Below, piece after piece: positions 12,401 to 24,500 of a stretch of DNA of 64,000 nucleotides. This stretch comes from Anisakis pegreffii (taxonomy: Eukaryota > Nematoda > Chromadorea > Rhabditida > Anisakidae). The position numbers were made by a program, and so were the translations under genes. The notes beneath the pieces were generated by a model. The model was not told the origin of the DNA. It searched no databases and saw only the letters and a program-made list of their open reading frames with translations. The stretch spans positions 62,001 to 126,000 of the forward strand of contig JAPYMA010000240.1 in the NCBI GenBank assembly GCA_035041965.1, read 5' to 3'. Positions within the stretch are counted from its first letter, which is position 1. Every line of letters starts with the position of its first letter.

Positions 12401-13818
12401 AGGTTGAAGAATCCTATCATGCGCCTGCAAATAGCACAAACGATGTGTCTGAATCTGCGTCAGGTGGTTCTGTTCTCGGATGCCGCACTATTCCGTCTGA
12501 ACCTTCTGAAAATCTACGGGCTGAAGAGCTGAACTCAAACAATTTCCGTAAAAACAGTGTCGAACAAACGGCACCAATAGATGAAAGGCGAGATTCTGCA
12601 TCAATGCAGTCAGTGGAGTCATCGCAAATCGCTACACGCACAGTCTCGAATGCTGTTAATGATGTTCGTAATCAATCGACTTCTCCCACAACAAACTATG
12701 TCCCAGTTACTGATAATTTCATCATGCCATTTGTGTATGACGTCCCTAAATTGACAGAAACGCAACTTGAACAAGGTCGAAGTGGTTGTGAGAACGATCA
12801 AGAGTTGGAAACGACCACCGCAATTCTTGAAGCTGCATCCCCCCGGCGAACAAACGAGTCCACCGGTCAGGTGCCCGTCAATCAATCGTCTGATGCTGGT
12901 GCAGATTTGGAAGGGAGCAATCGTTCGAACCGAATGATAACCACTGCTGGTGACGCATCTAACGATGGCCGTATTGAATCTGAACAGACGGGCGGCATTC
13001 AGATGGCTACTTCTATAAATCGTAGGAGCACTTCGGATGAACGTAGTTTCAGTTTCATTGGCGGGTTGGACGAGCGTCCGAAAAGTCGAAAAAAGACAGC
13101 ATACAGCATGAGGATGAAAATAAACTTGTGAACATTTCGCAAGAGCACGTAGAGCCATCGTCACCATCAGCCCCCAGAGATAATGTTCGAAAAACGAGCG
13201 ACGAGTCATCGACGTCGAAGGATGACGGTCAGATTCGTTTGCAGCGTTTCGGTGGTAAATTCGCTGGTGAAGTCACCAGTGAGGATAGCTTGGACACTAA
13301 AGATCCTGAAACGTCGCGAATGTAAATCGTTTTCAATATCCATTATCAATTTTTTAAATTGTTGTTGACAATGGTTACGCTCTTTCAACACACACGATAA
13401 TTCTCAATCACTTCAAACTTTTTGCATTATGAGGAATGACGATGTTGCTGTTAGTTTTCATTGTTAGTTTCCTAATATGTAGACTCTCATAATCCGATTG
13501 ACTTCTGTTGAACGCAACACCCAGCAACAGATCTCTTCACTGTTTTATAATGTTACTTTGGATGCGGTTGTCAAAAGGATGCTCGTATTTTCACAGTTTA
13601 TACACTTTCTCAAATTAGATTCTCAATTCGCTAATTTTAGTAGAAAGGCTGAATATTTCAGCGAAGGAGACACAGCAGTAACAAGTTCGAATCTTCTTCT
13701 GGAAGAGAGCAAGTATCCGATAGAGAAGGAAACCGAACTTCCAAAAGAAGGATTCCATCTTCATGAAACACCTCGAGATCATGAAGAACAGGCTAGTGGC
13801 TGTAAAATCGTCAGATGA
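6499..13818 (+). CDS. FHA-domain protein, CEP170-like FHA, long disordered region (N-terminus missing)
   Basis: Eleven exons chain in phase: 6499-6714, 7019-7075, 7796-8108, 8710-9122, 9354-9470, 9937-10041, 10376-10489, 10813-11014, 11243-11307, 11482-13321, 13662-13818; about 1,200 residues. The first encodes the second half of an FHA phosphothreonine-binding domain (LSSQHAVIDF, KDCGTVAGTYLN, GDVIRFGYG), closest in my memory to CEP170, a centrosome and microtubule protein. Next come a Pro/Ser/basic linker, a coiled coil (LLEKIVQLQVELIRRDAEI), helical segments (EEKCREML, RQLQQILPMIREAATI, LRIAAIALRQ), then over 600 Ser/Thr-rich disordered residues with no clear motif. Odd: the FHA Asn of the NGT turn is Ala, and frame is lost once at the A6 run 13089-13094. 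The first FHA half was not found upstream and may lie beyond the minus-strand CTU2-like gene. Confidence 0.7.
7401..7519 (-). mobile_element. Dispersed 118-bp element, copy C, with 10-bp direct repeats
   Basis: Reverse-oriented copy of the repeat also found at 35026 and 35627. It is flanked by perfect direct repeats AACATGATGA (7391-7400 and 7520-7529), the expected mark of transposition. It contains CTGGCTAG...CCACCCCGCTGG and CATTGTGGCCAGCAACG words, with no open frame of note and no clear terminal inverted repeat. It sits in an intron of the FHA gene. SINE or MITE cannot be distinguished. Confidence 0.8.
13089..13094 (+). other. Apparent one-base frameshift at an A6 run
   Basis: The 11482 frame runs to TGA at 13129-13131, but about ten codons earlier another frame takes over (SKKDSIQHEDENKLVN, then NISQEHVEP) and stays open to 13325. 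One extra A in the run would join the two frames without loss. A homopolymer sequencing or assembly error is the simplest explanation; a real frameshift allele is possible. Confidence 0.65.
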
Positions 13819-14200
13819 GACTTTTGTGAAAAATTACTTACAAGTTTCAGATACAGTGTAGATGCCGCCCAACAGCGTGATGCATAAATAGTCCGATTGT
13901 AAACTGAGGTCAGGTCGAGGCGAAATTGGGCCTGGGGATCTCTGAGGCCAGTAGTAGGGTTCAAGGGCTCCCGGAGGTAGAAAGGAAGGTCACGGGACTT
14001 TGAGATTTCGTAAGTTCTGGAAACCTCCGATTTTCGGGTGTCTAAGAAGCAACCCTTTGTGAGAAGAAAATCGCGATAGCTTTCCTCGGCTTGAAGTTCG
14101 TAGCAATTGTCCACCTTTAAAAGAACACTTTCATTATTAATCAATTGCACTTCATTTGTTTAATTGATCATTTTTTTGGCAACTCATATTCTAATAGAAT

Positions 14201-15118
14201 ATGTTTCAGTTAGACGCGCTCATTGAAAGTGTGAGCAAATTTCTTGGAGATGTGCCGGACCCACAAGAAATAAATGCACCTGGACACGAAATAGCTTCAA
14301 CTACTGATACTTCCGAAACTGAATGCTCTCAAATGAGTCGAAACTCAAAACATGACCGCGATCAAAAGCTTGAGCAACTGATCGCCCGCATTGGTCAACT
14401 CAGTGATCACAAAGTGTTTTGTGAAACATGCCATAGAATGTGAGTTATTCGGTTACACTTTTTAAAAGCTCCATCCGCTATTCCCTCGGACTATGCGCTC
14501 TATGCTGAAAGTTATGTGGACCAAAGAAACTCATTGGGGAAAATATTTATTAGTCAAAGATTAGAGCCTAAATGACAACCTTTGCCATTTAGGACTTTGC
14601 ATAATAGAAATATAATATTATCCTCGCAGAGCCAGTGGATTACTTCCGTCGAAACATCAATAGATTCGAGTCTTTGATTGCTTTTCCAAAAACTTGTTCA
14701 ATTTCATATTTTTTACAGGAGAGGAAAGGAGACTGCAGGACATCCACCAGTTTGTCCAAGAGAACGGGTTAGTTACACTCTGCATATTGCTAAATACCCC
14801 ATTCATAAATCAAGTTATTGGTCGAAAATTTGAATTTGTTCGATCATTCCGTTAATCTTACAAATTATAGAAGTTTCACTGAATCAACTGAAACTTTTTA
14901 TTGGTTGACTTCGATTAGGATGAATATTACAGAGTAGTCGATCAAGGAGACGGATCGGTTCAGCGACTTCACATGGCTCATCCTCCATACGTTCTTCGGA
15001 TGGGACAGGATCATCCGTTCCCGGCCGCAGATTCCATCACGGTTTCGTGCCATCCGTCTCGGCATCGTCACATCCAAGCGTAAAGGAGATTACTGGTCGA
15101 GATCGTTGGAAAATATAG
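14201..15118 (+). CDS. Small C2HC zinc-finger protein, or 3' end of the FHA gene
   Basis: Three exons, 14201-14439, 14719-14767 and 14933-15118, join in phase to give 157 residues from ATG to TAG. The N-terminus holds LDALIESVSKFLGDV; a helical stretch (QKLEQLIARIGQLSD) leads into FCETCHRM, which continues across the intron to AGHPPVCPRE. That gives Cys-x2-Cys-x10-His-x3-Cys, like the C2HC fingers of ZC2HC1-type proteins. The tail is Ser/Arg-rich. The ATG lies just before TTTCAG, so the first exon could instead be an internal exon starting at 14209; its phase does not match the preceding FHA exon, which favours a separate gene or an unseen exon. An AATAAA lies at 15349-15354. Confidence 0.6.
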
Positions 15119-17945
15119 ACGAGACAAGCTTACAACCCTTCGGGAGGAGTCCTGGTCATGTCAAACATGTTCGGGTCAAGAGCCGATGACGCGACAGGAT
15201 AAGAATGTGGGGGAAACAGTCCATTCAGTTAATGGACAATGTGCATCTCTTTCATATGTGACTATATTGAGGATGTAGGAAGTTTGTAAAGAAATCATAA
15301 CACTGATGTTTTTGACAATTTCCGCAGAGAAATGTGGTGTTCCCAATGAATAAATGTTTACGATTTGTTCATTTCTAATATCTATTGTCGCGACTAGCGC
15401 GAAAAGCCAGCCAGCATACAAAGAAGATAGTACTTAAATCAAATAGAAATGATTGAGCAGTGGTCCGACAGTGTACTGGCGTAACGCTAGGCTTTGAGGA
15501 TCCGATCAGTTCAGAAGGCGTGAATTCGATTCCGCGCCGGTCCAAAATCTTTGACAAAGTTAGATCTCATTCAAGAGATAATCAAGAAGGCTTAGATTCG
15601 ACATCTATACTTGCAGGACAATTCCGAAAACTATGCATTTTCATACATTTTAACCTTACTCAGTCATAGGACTTGACCAAGCCAAGACATAAGCCTAATC
15701 ATAAGTCTGAGTAGCTGAGTGACCTACGCTTTCACACTCAGAGAAAGTTGTGCCCCAGAAAACTGCAAATTGCTTATTGTTAGTTTGTGGAAATGCGGTA
15801 TTACCTTATTTCCTATAAAGATAATAATATGCACGGTAAATTTCAACGTCAACAGTTATGCAAACACATTGACCTTTTTCGCAGTATTTCTTTAATGATA
15901 AGGCGAATGTTAGCGTTCGGCACGAAAATATTTCATACTTCCTTGAATGGTTGTCAGTACGTAAATAAACATCTCACAAACACTTTGATGACATTTCACC
16001 TCACATTTCCGTTAAAATATGATCGAGAGCAATCTGTTATTATGATGTTTGCCATTAAAAATCTATCATCATGAGAGTAGTAAGGTTTCTGAGCAATTTT
16101 TTCGGTATCTAAGCAATCTTTTTGAGTGATAGAATGATTTTCTGAGGAATCCAACAATTTTTTCGCACACATAAACATGAATCAAGCCCCAAATTATTTG
16201 TTTTCATTGCCTGTTTTTATCGTTTTTGTTTATTCTGCGCAAGATTTTTTTTCTATTTGATTGTTTTATTTTCATTGTGATATTTCTTTTCGAATACTTC
16301 AATTTGAGACTCTCTTATCTCCAATTGATATTCTTATTATGTTCCGCTTGAACCGTTCATTCAGTTTTTTAAAAATTATTTCGCCAACCAAAAACTCTTT
16401 ACGAGACACCTTTATTCTCTAACTTGTTTTCCACGTTATTATTTATGCTCAGCTGATTTCCACACATTAGTTGTTATTGATTGTCCATTTTGACGGTTTT
16501 ACCATTTTCTGTTTCTATTATTTTCATCCATTGAAATGACTTAAAAGCTGCTTAACATGTCATAACGTTATCACCGTTTAACGTTATCACTATTCTTCTC
16601 ATAAACTCGAAAGTGTTTCCACTATCAGTCTCAACTGCTAAGTGATAACCGAAGTTGATTTAATACTACAATGGAAAAATACTGACAAAATTGTGAGAAA
16701 ATATTATAAATCAGCGATAACAACCAAACATTTCTTGTTTTACAGTTGTCTTCGTCAACAGAAAAAACAATGCTTATTACTGACAACATGATATATTTAT
16801 AGGAGAAAATTACTTTTATTAACAAATCATTCTATTTCTGTCATTCTCTACGGTTATTTTGCCTACCGAAACATGCCCAGTGCTAGTAAATTATTAATCC
16901 ACTTTCGCGAATCATTATTATCACCGCAATCAATCATATGATCGCAATCTCGCTCGCTTATTCATCCATAAATTATGCATCATAGCAATAAGATCATTTC
17001 CCTGAAACAACACACAATGTTCAAATCTCATCTGATCTGAATGATTTATTGTTCAGTTAGATGATGTAATCGATCTTAGTTGATCACGTATCCAATTGTT
17101 TCGTTTCCACATATCTTTTAAAAGCATAAGCAGACACGGATATCAATCAACAATGAATTGCTGTTCTATACAATAGCTCGTCTCCTGGCTACGTCTTTCC
17201 TCCTTCAATCTTTTTTTTTGACCCGTTTCTCATAATTGCTTTTATACATCTCGTTTTAAAATCTTATGCATTTACTTCAATCTGCAAAGCTTTCAGCATG
17301 TCTCTGATGTTCTTCAGTATATTCTATTGCATCAAAAGCGATATAATTTTGCGTTAATTTTTTGCATGAGATAATATTGATCTGTGAGATGTATATTGCT
17401 ATATTTCAAAACATGTTGTTATTCGTTAATATGTGTACGCATGAGATTTTCTTGGGAACGGCGATGCTCTTTCAATCGTCGCATGTTCACGAATTTATGA
17501 ATGGAAATGTGCAGCAGAAATTGTCGCTCCAATCAGTAAATTCTGTACACGCATCAAAACAGATCAATAATGCGCCCATCGAGAGCAAGAAAAGGCCTTC
17601 AAAAAGTATCACTGAATGGGGACTAAAATTTCTCACGTTTATCTGTTCAATTGATAAAATTATCATCATTTCATCGAAATTATTTTGATTTTGTATGGTG
17701 CCGCAAATCTTTGAAAATTATTTTCAAATTGGGGAAGGTATAGTACCGTTGTGTGGAGCCTGCTGCTTATTACCGTGTAAAAACAGCTGGTATTAATGAG
17801 TTGATTACACGCGTTTGTGATCTTTACATAGCTGGTCACGTGATTAGATGTGAGTTGCAAACTGAACAGGATGAGTGGATGAGAGCGTACAAAACAGATA
17901 AATATTCTCAATGTTACATCCTTTACAGACAAACTAACCAATCAG
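15119..17945. other. Intergenic region
   Basis: About 2.8 kb between the zinc-finger gene and the acid phosphatase. It contains a possible polyadenylation signal (15349-15354) and a T-rich stretch at about 16200-16650. A plus-strand open frame at 17753-18028 is open over 92 codons but overlaps the phosphatase start in another frame and I could not splice it into anything. I see no RNA gene or repeat. Confidence 0.6.
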
Positions 17946-20903
17946 ATGAAGATCACCTCCGCATTGTACCTCGTCATCAAAATACTTTTACTTGGGTTCG
18001 ATTACGATGGCTCAAAGATGATAATGGCTAGCGACCAGTTGATGTTTGTGCAAATTGTATGTTACTGTTGGCTAATTTATAGTTTTCGCCTGGGAAGTGC
18101 AGGAAAAATTATTTGTTTACAGTTTTACATCAATCGACCGCATCTAGCAATGTTCACTCGTAATAGTCAAGAACTGAAAAGTCCCATTTGCTTCGGTGAA
18201 AAGTTCGTGGAAACCAACGAATTCGAGTCTATTTTGTTAAGGTATGGCGTCATGGTGATCGCGCACCAGAGCAAACTTATCCAACTGATGAGCATCAGGA
18301 GGATGCATGGCCCCACGGATTTGGTGAGCTAACCGAGGTTCGTATTGCATCAGACGAATCAGTTGCTCTTTATAAAGGACACATTTTAAAAATATCATTG
18401 GACGATCATGGATAAAAGACGAATGAAATCACTGAACAATGATTCGCCAACCACGACAATTTCCATCCTGACCCCTTCAAAATTACCTCCACGATGTCAT
18501 GAAACCTTTGGGTAAAAATCATCCGAATCATATTCTTTTTTCGATGCATCTGCTTTTGTTCAGCTTGGTATGAAACAGCAATATTCTTTGGGCCGACTTA
18601 TTCGCGAGCGATACGTCGACGGTGCCGAACAACCATTGTTATCTCCGACCTATAATGCTAAAGAAGTTCGTGGCATCTTCCTATTTTTTAAAGCTCTCTG
18701 TAATCTGTTACACATCACACCTGGAATTTTTGCTTAGATTAGTCTGCTGTATTGTTGAACCAATCGATGATTTTATACTGACGCACAGTTCTGCATCTCA
18801 ATCGCGATCACTGAGGGCTATAAAGTAGTAACTTTTCTATCGCATCATTTTCAATTAGTTTTATTAGCAGTGAACTGGTCACTGCTCAGATGCATTCATT
18901 TTGAAACCATCAACATTTCGGAACTTGAAATGAACACTTCTAACGAGCAAATATCGTCAACCACAGATATACGTTCGCAGCACGGACGTTAATCGAACGT
19001 TGGTCAGTGCAATGTCCAATTTGGCTGGAATGTACCCTTACGGTGTTCCCGGATCAGACTACCCACATATTAAGAACGGTAGCTGGCCAGCTCACTGGAC
19101 TCCAATACCTGTGCATACCGTCGAATTCGAAACAGATCACGTGAGGCGTTTTCTTGTCATACCGCATGGAGTGATATACATTTTCGCAGTAAATGAATGA
19201 AGCTTAAGATTGTAACTTCAATACGATGCTATCAGGTGACCATCGTTTTCGATTGTAATTTACTGTGGTAAAATTTCAGTACCTCCTTTATGATTTCGCT
19301 GGAAGCAAAAAAATTGTTTATCCGCGTTTAAATTGCAGATCGGTAACGCATTCGCAAAATGTGATCGCGCGCTACAACTGGAGGAACAAACTCGTTCCAG
19401 TAAATTGTACCAAAAATATGCGATGGATAATAAGGTTGGTGCTGATTGTTTGATAGTCTGTAGATTTGTTGGTATGAACCGATGCAAGGATTCAGAATTG
19501 GTGGCTAGACATAATGAGAAATTTTATTTTGGAATGCCACAGTATTCTCCACTATTTTCAAGCTTATTCGCTCTCAGCGTAACATTCCGTTTATTTATTG
19601 AGGTCGTTGATTTTGTTGTTGTCATAGTTGTTGTTCATCTGCTTCTGATTCTTCTTCACGTACAGTTTCGTTTTTGAGGCATTCTTCGAATTCCTTTCCG
19701 AAAAGACCGGCATGCACGTTTGGCTTGAAAACATCTATATGATCAACGACATTCATTTAATTGAGGTACTCTTTACACTCTCATCGAATTTGCTTCCTGT
19801 CATCAGAATCGTCGTTCACCATTGTTTATCAGAAAAAGATAACATCGTGTCAGAATTGCTAGGTATCGAACGTCTTCTCGCTTGCAGAAACTATACAATT
19901 TGTCACAACCGGATTGGTTAACGGATAAAGTTGCCGCAAAGATATTGAATCTTACCGAAGTTGCAAATGAATTCAAGTTCGGAATATCGAAACCTTATCT
20001 GCCAGAACTGATCAAATTACGTGGAGGTTTGCTCCATATTTATCGGATCATACATTGCAATGAAATTTCTATTACTTTGTCGAATTTCAGGTTCTTTGCT
20101 GAAAGCGATTGTGGAAAAAATGAATGCAAAAATTCGATGCTCAGTAGCGGATCGCCTGGCTGATCCAAATTGTCGTTGGATGCGATCGTTGAAATATTAC
20201 GCTTATTCGGCTGTACGTCTATGGAATAATCTGCTTTGAGATACAGTCCTGCGCATCATTATTTTAGTACTACGCTTTTGAGAAAATCACATCGTTTTTG
20301 AGGTCATTTCGACTCAGATTGATGTGTTTTAGTGGGTCAAAAGAAGTGAAATTTTGACCCTTTGTGTGTGCAGACGAAGCGATTGATGTTCATTGTTTGT
20401 TTATTTTAAATTTAAGTTCTAATGGAGGATTGTACTGATGACAGTTCAGTTGAAACGATGTTGGCAGTAATTTTCAGCATGATACAACGATAGCAGCGTT
20501 GCTAACCACTTTTGGCGACGAGAAAAAAGTGCTAAAAGGTGGACTGCCCAAATATACGGCTTCTGTGGCTATCGAACTTTGGAATTTGACCGATATTGGA
20601 CCAGCTGTGAAGGTATTTCTCCATTGCTCAACCCAACTGTTCATCGCTTCTGGTACTTGAAATGTTTTAGGAATGAATTTTTGTTGTTTTCAGATCCTTT
20701 TCCACAGCGCCTATCATCACAAATATCGTCCGATCACCTCATTAACATTAGGCTGTCCAGCAGATAGCGATTTTTGCCCGTTATCACGCTTCGAAAAACG
20801 CTCCAAGAAGTTTATGCCCATCGATATCGTTGCCGAATGCAAACCAAGACGTCTTAATCACTTCATATATCATTCTCTGAAGAACCTTCTATTGGATTTA
20901 TAA
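17946..20903 (+). CDS. Secreted histidine acid phosphatase (complete)
   Basis: Hydrolyses phosphomonoesters through a phosphohistidine intermediate; family members are secreted or lysosomal. Ten exons fit in phase and give about 423 residues, the usual size: 17946-18056, 18242-18337, 18564-18665, 18967-19140, 19339-19434, 19679-19765, 19888-20026, 20091-20212, 20478-20612, 20694-20903. The first Met is followed by a hydrophobic signal (MKITSALYLVIKILLLGF). Catalytic VWRHGDRAP spans exon 2, GFGELTE follows, then IYVRSTDVNRTL, WTPIPVHTVE, SEKTGMHVWL, and the HD motif at the start of exon 9 (YSA|HDTTIAALL). Three Cys in the last exon fit family disulfides. Some donors are unusual (GTTCGT after exons 2 and 3) and acceptors at 18241 (TTAAG) and 19678 (TTGAG) are weak. 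Nothing indicates inactivation. Confidence 0.9.
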
Positions 20904-21578
20904 ATGCCTCAGCTTGCATCTGAATTTGCATTTGACCAATGATGATGTAGTTACACATATCTATACGCTCCCGTTCAAATATGCTTCCATTCATCCTTGA
21001 TGAAACACGCCTCAGTAACTTTTCTCTGCTAACTTCATAAGTGCTGATTCAATTCCACCAATTCAATTCACATTTAGTCGATAAACAATTTGAATGGAAC
21101 AATTTATTAATGAATATGGTATTATAATTGTCTTCGCATTCTTCTTAAACGCATAAATTGAATGCCTTCAAAAATTCATCCACAAATAAATCGGTTATAA
21201 ATATGAAATGCATTGTATATTCGTTCGCAAGTAGCAATTTGCATGAAACACTTTCGTAAGTTTACATGATAAGTTATATTATAAACATGGTAAATGTCTT
21301 CATAAGTTCATATGCAGATATGTTTAATTGGACAGCACAACTTCAGGAATAATTAGCAGGTGACAGATTCAAGAAAACTGACTGATAAACCTATCAAGTA
21401 TAGATGACAAATAGTAGAAATCTGATTGATCGATTTATCACATTCATTATTCGCAGTAATATGCATAACAACAACAGTAATAATGTGAATTTGTTTGGTA
21501 TATAAGTCGTATGGTTGATTTGAAGAGTTGTTTTATGGTGTGCATTTGTACATGCTTCAGAGAAGACAGTTGTTTACA
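20904..21578. other. Convergent intergenic region
   Basis: Separates the stop of the acid phosphatase (plus) from the stop of the large minus-strand gene. AT-rich, with several AATAAA-like words, and no open frame or repeat of note. Confidence 0.6.
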
Positions 21579-24500
21579 TCAATCTTCCGTTGATTCTTCA
21601 ACATCTGGACGAAGTTCCTCAACATTCTCACCTGTATCGTCTTCGTCGTTCATCTGAATTAGATGCAAACATTCTTAGCACATAGACATCGCATCGTTTG
21701 CATCAGATATGCCTAGCAAGTTGTGTTACGATGTTTGCCCTGAGTGGAAACATAAGGAATCGAACACTAGGAGAGTTCTTTCGGAATGAAATTTCGCTGG
21801 AACATTGCTGATCTGCTACGATATATATGTGGTACGTCGAAATGGTTCATTTTTAGAAAATTTTTATGCATTATAACATCGCTTCTTGCCCAACTGATGA
21901 GCTCAGTTGAGCGCATTTGAATTGAGCAAAGTTTCGTAGTGGGAATAACTTTGCGATTGAACTGAAAACATCTTATGTTTTATTTTGTTCTCATCGTGAA
22001 TAATGTGTGGGCGTGCAGGGGAGCTGGCTCGAGTCCCGCTTTGTCTGATCTAATTGCTGATCTTCAATTGCAACTCACTCGCACTGAAGTAGACAGTTGT
22101 GTGGTATCTATAATATCTCCGGGTTCCGGCAATGGTAGATCGTCCTTTGCCGAAGGTTCGTTCGTCAAAGCAGGCCTTATTTGACTGGTCTCGGCCACTG
22201 AAATCATTCAATCACCACCTAATGTCAAAAATTTGCTACTTTGAAAATTTGGTATTTCTTTTACCAAATTTTTAAATTTTGACAAATTTTTACCAAAAAT
22301 TTGGTTAAAAAAAGTTTGAAAAGCAATGCCCTTCACAGCTCAATTTTCTAAGTTTGCCATGCATTGATAAACTGCTTAATCACAACCTAATATGATGTAT
22401 TTCAACAGTTCCTCATACAGCGTTTGTTCATCCTAATTTTCTGAGAATTGAGTGAAAGCGTTGAAAACCAAATTCGCTTTGGAAGACTGAAAATGCTATT
22501 GCACTGAAAGTAAATATCCTCATCATTTGTGCACTATTCACCACAGAGATCATCGTGCTAATGTTACCGGCGTCCGTCGCTTTGCCTTCTTCAGCTTTGG
22601 CTTTTGATGATTGTTCCTTTCCAGACTTCTTTGCTTTCTCATTCGGTTTTTCGTTCGCTCTCGCATTTGCAACAATTGATTCTTGCGTTTGCTCTGTCAC
22701 TCCCGGTTTTGTTTTAGCCGATACTGCAGCTGATATCGTTTTTGTTAATGTTTGCTTTGTTTCCAGATCCTTCTTCTGAAAATCAAGTAAACTCACTGGA
22801 CTTCATAACACTTCATAACGATCAAGCATACTTAACATTGGCTGGAAAAGATTTACCGTTACAGACATAATCTAGCATTAAAACTACACAAAATATAGTA
22901 TCGAAGCAACAAAATAGTCCATCCTATGAACATTGGAGATGGGAAGTTCACTTGTCAAAAAATACTGATGTCACGGATGGATGTCGATTGAGTGCGGAAT
23001 GCTGCCTGAATGCGCATTAACTGAAGACTAGTGGCATTGCATGTTTAGCTAGCAGTCATTAATTGTTTATTATCAGTTGTGTAGTACAGAAAATTTGCTG
23101 GTCCGGAACTAAAGAAATTTGATTTTCATTGACTGCAATTCGCTTGCATCAGTTATTTATTAATGATCCAAAAAGACTGCTGCTGATTTGCTGCTGCTAT
23201 CGGTTGCTTTCTGCAGCTGTTCCAAGCGATCATTGGGCGAATGTTCGTTCGATCGTTCGTTTTGCACAACTGGGCTAAGTTCGAGCCTCTCTTCCGAGAA
23301 CTCACTGGACGGTATCGAAGAGAGTTCGAGCCTATACTTCTATGATCACCAAATTGGTAATCGAATGCAGAACCTCATGAAGACGCATGAGTTAATGTGC
23401 TCATATCGTTAAGTGAGTGGGAAGAAGGACTTAAAGGAATGCAGAATGTGGTGTTGGTGTTAAGAGAGGTGCAAAAACTCGTAATGAATTATACTTGCTG
23501 ATGAAGCAGATAAACGAATGAATATGAGTGTTGAACGTGAATCTTTTGATCTCTTGAGTGCACATCATTTTGATGGACCCTGGTGCAGTGGTGTGTTACT
23601 GTATTGAAAAAATATCGGAAACGTGGAGGTCGAAGACGAAATTTCCAATTGTGGACGCTGGAAATGCGCTCGGCTCGAAAAACGAAGTCAGGAACGAGGT
23701 ATCGAAGAAAGGATCCACGAAATTGCGCGTTCCCCGCAGCACTCTGTGATGCATACATAGTATTGTCCTAGCACTTTTCTATAAATTAATCACTATCCTT
23801 AGAGATTTTTTGGAATTGACAGAACTTATCGTGAAGATACCGAGCTTTGATGCACTAATTTGTTTGGAGTGTTTCAAATCATTTCACCAATTAACTATAC
23901 CGATAAGTTCTCTAAATTCGGCGATCGCGTTTCAGTTTGTTGTTTGTCAGGTTTATTCTCAGCACAATTTCGTTGGTCTAACTTCATCGCAACATTTGCC
24001 GCATCCGTTCCGATTTTGTTCTCGTTGTTCGGCATGAGTACCGCCGGACTATTGCGGTTTGGTGTTACCGTCGAATCAGTGAACGGCGATTGTTGTCTAG
24101 GATCTACGCTTGTTGCAGGAGCATTGTTTGGCGGTGATTTTCCTGCCTGCACACTCTATAAGTGAGTTTTAAACGAAACCACTTAGTAACTTCTGACGAA
24201 GACCAACCAGTTCAACAAGAACATTCTCAAAAAATGACCTCTATGATGACCCCTCTTGATGACAGCCTTCATCAATTTATTACTTATTCCAGCAAAATTT
24301 TCCTCTCAAGTAAATGACAATCAGTGCGCAGTATCGACGAAACAGCATCAATTTCGAAGAGGAGACCAAAAGAAGAGAACTGATTATCCGGAAGAAAATC
24401 TTAGAAATTACCTGATATCTGATACTGGGCATTGAAGTTGTTGTAGCATTTCCTTGTTTGTATCTGCGACACAATACTATCGGCAGGAATATGATCACAA

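Noticed and set aside
12619..13209. Minus-strand 196-codon ORF
   Set aside because: Antisense to the long disordered FHA-gene exon; no independent splice or start evidence.
15485..15545. tRNA-like B-box word GAATTCGATTCC
   Set aside because: The T-arm does not pair and no cloverleaf could be drawn.
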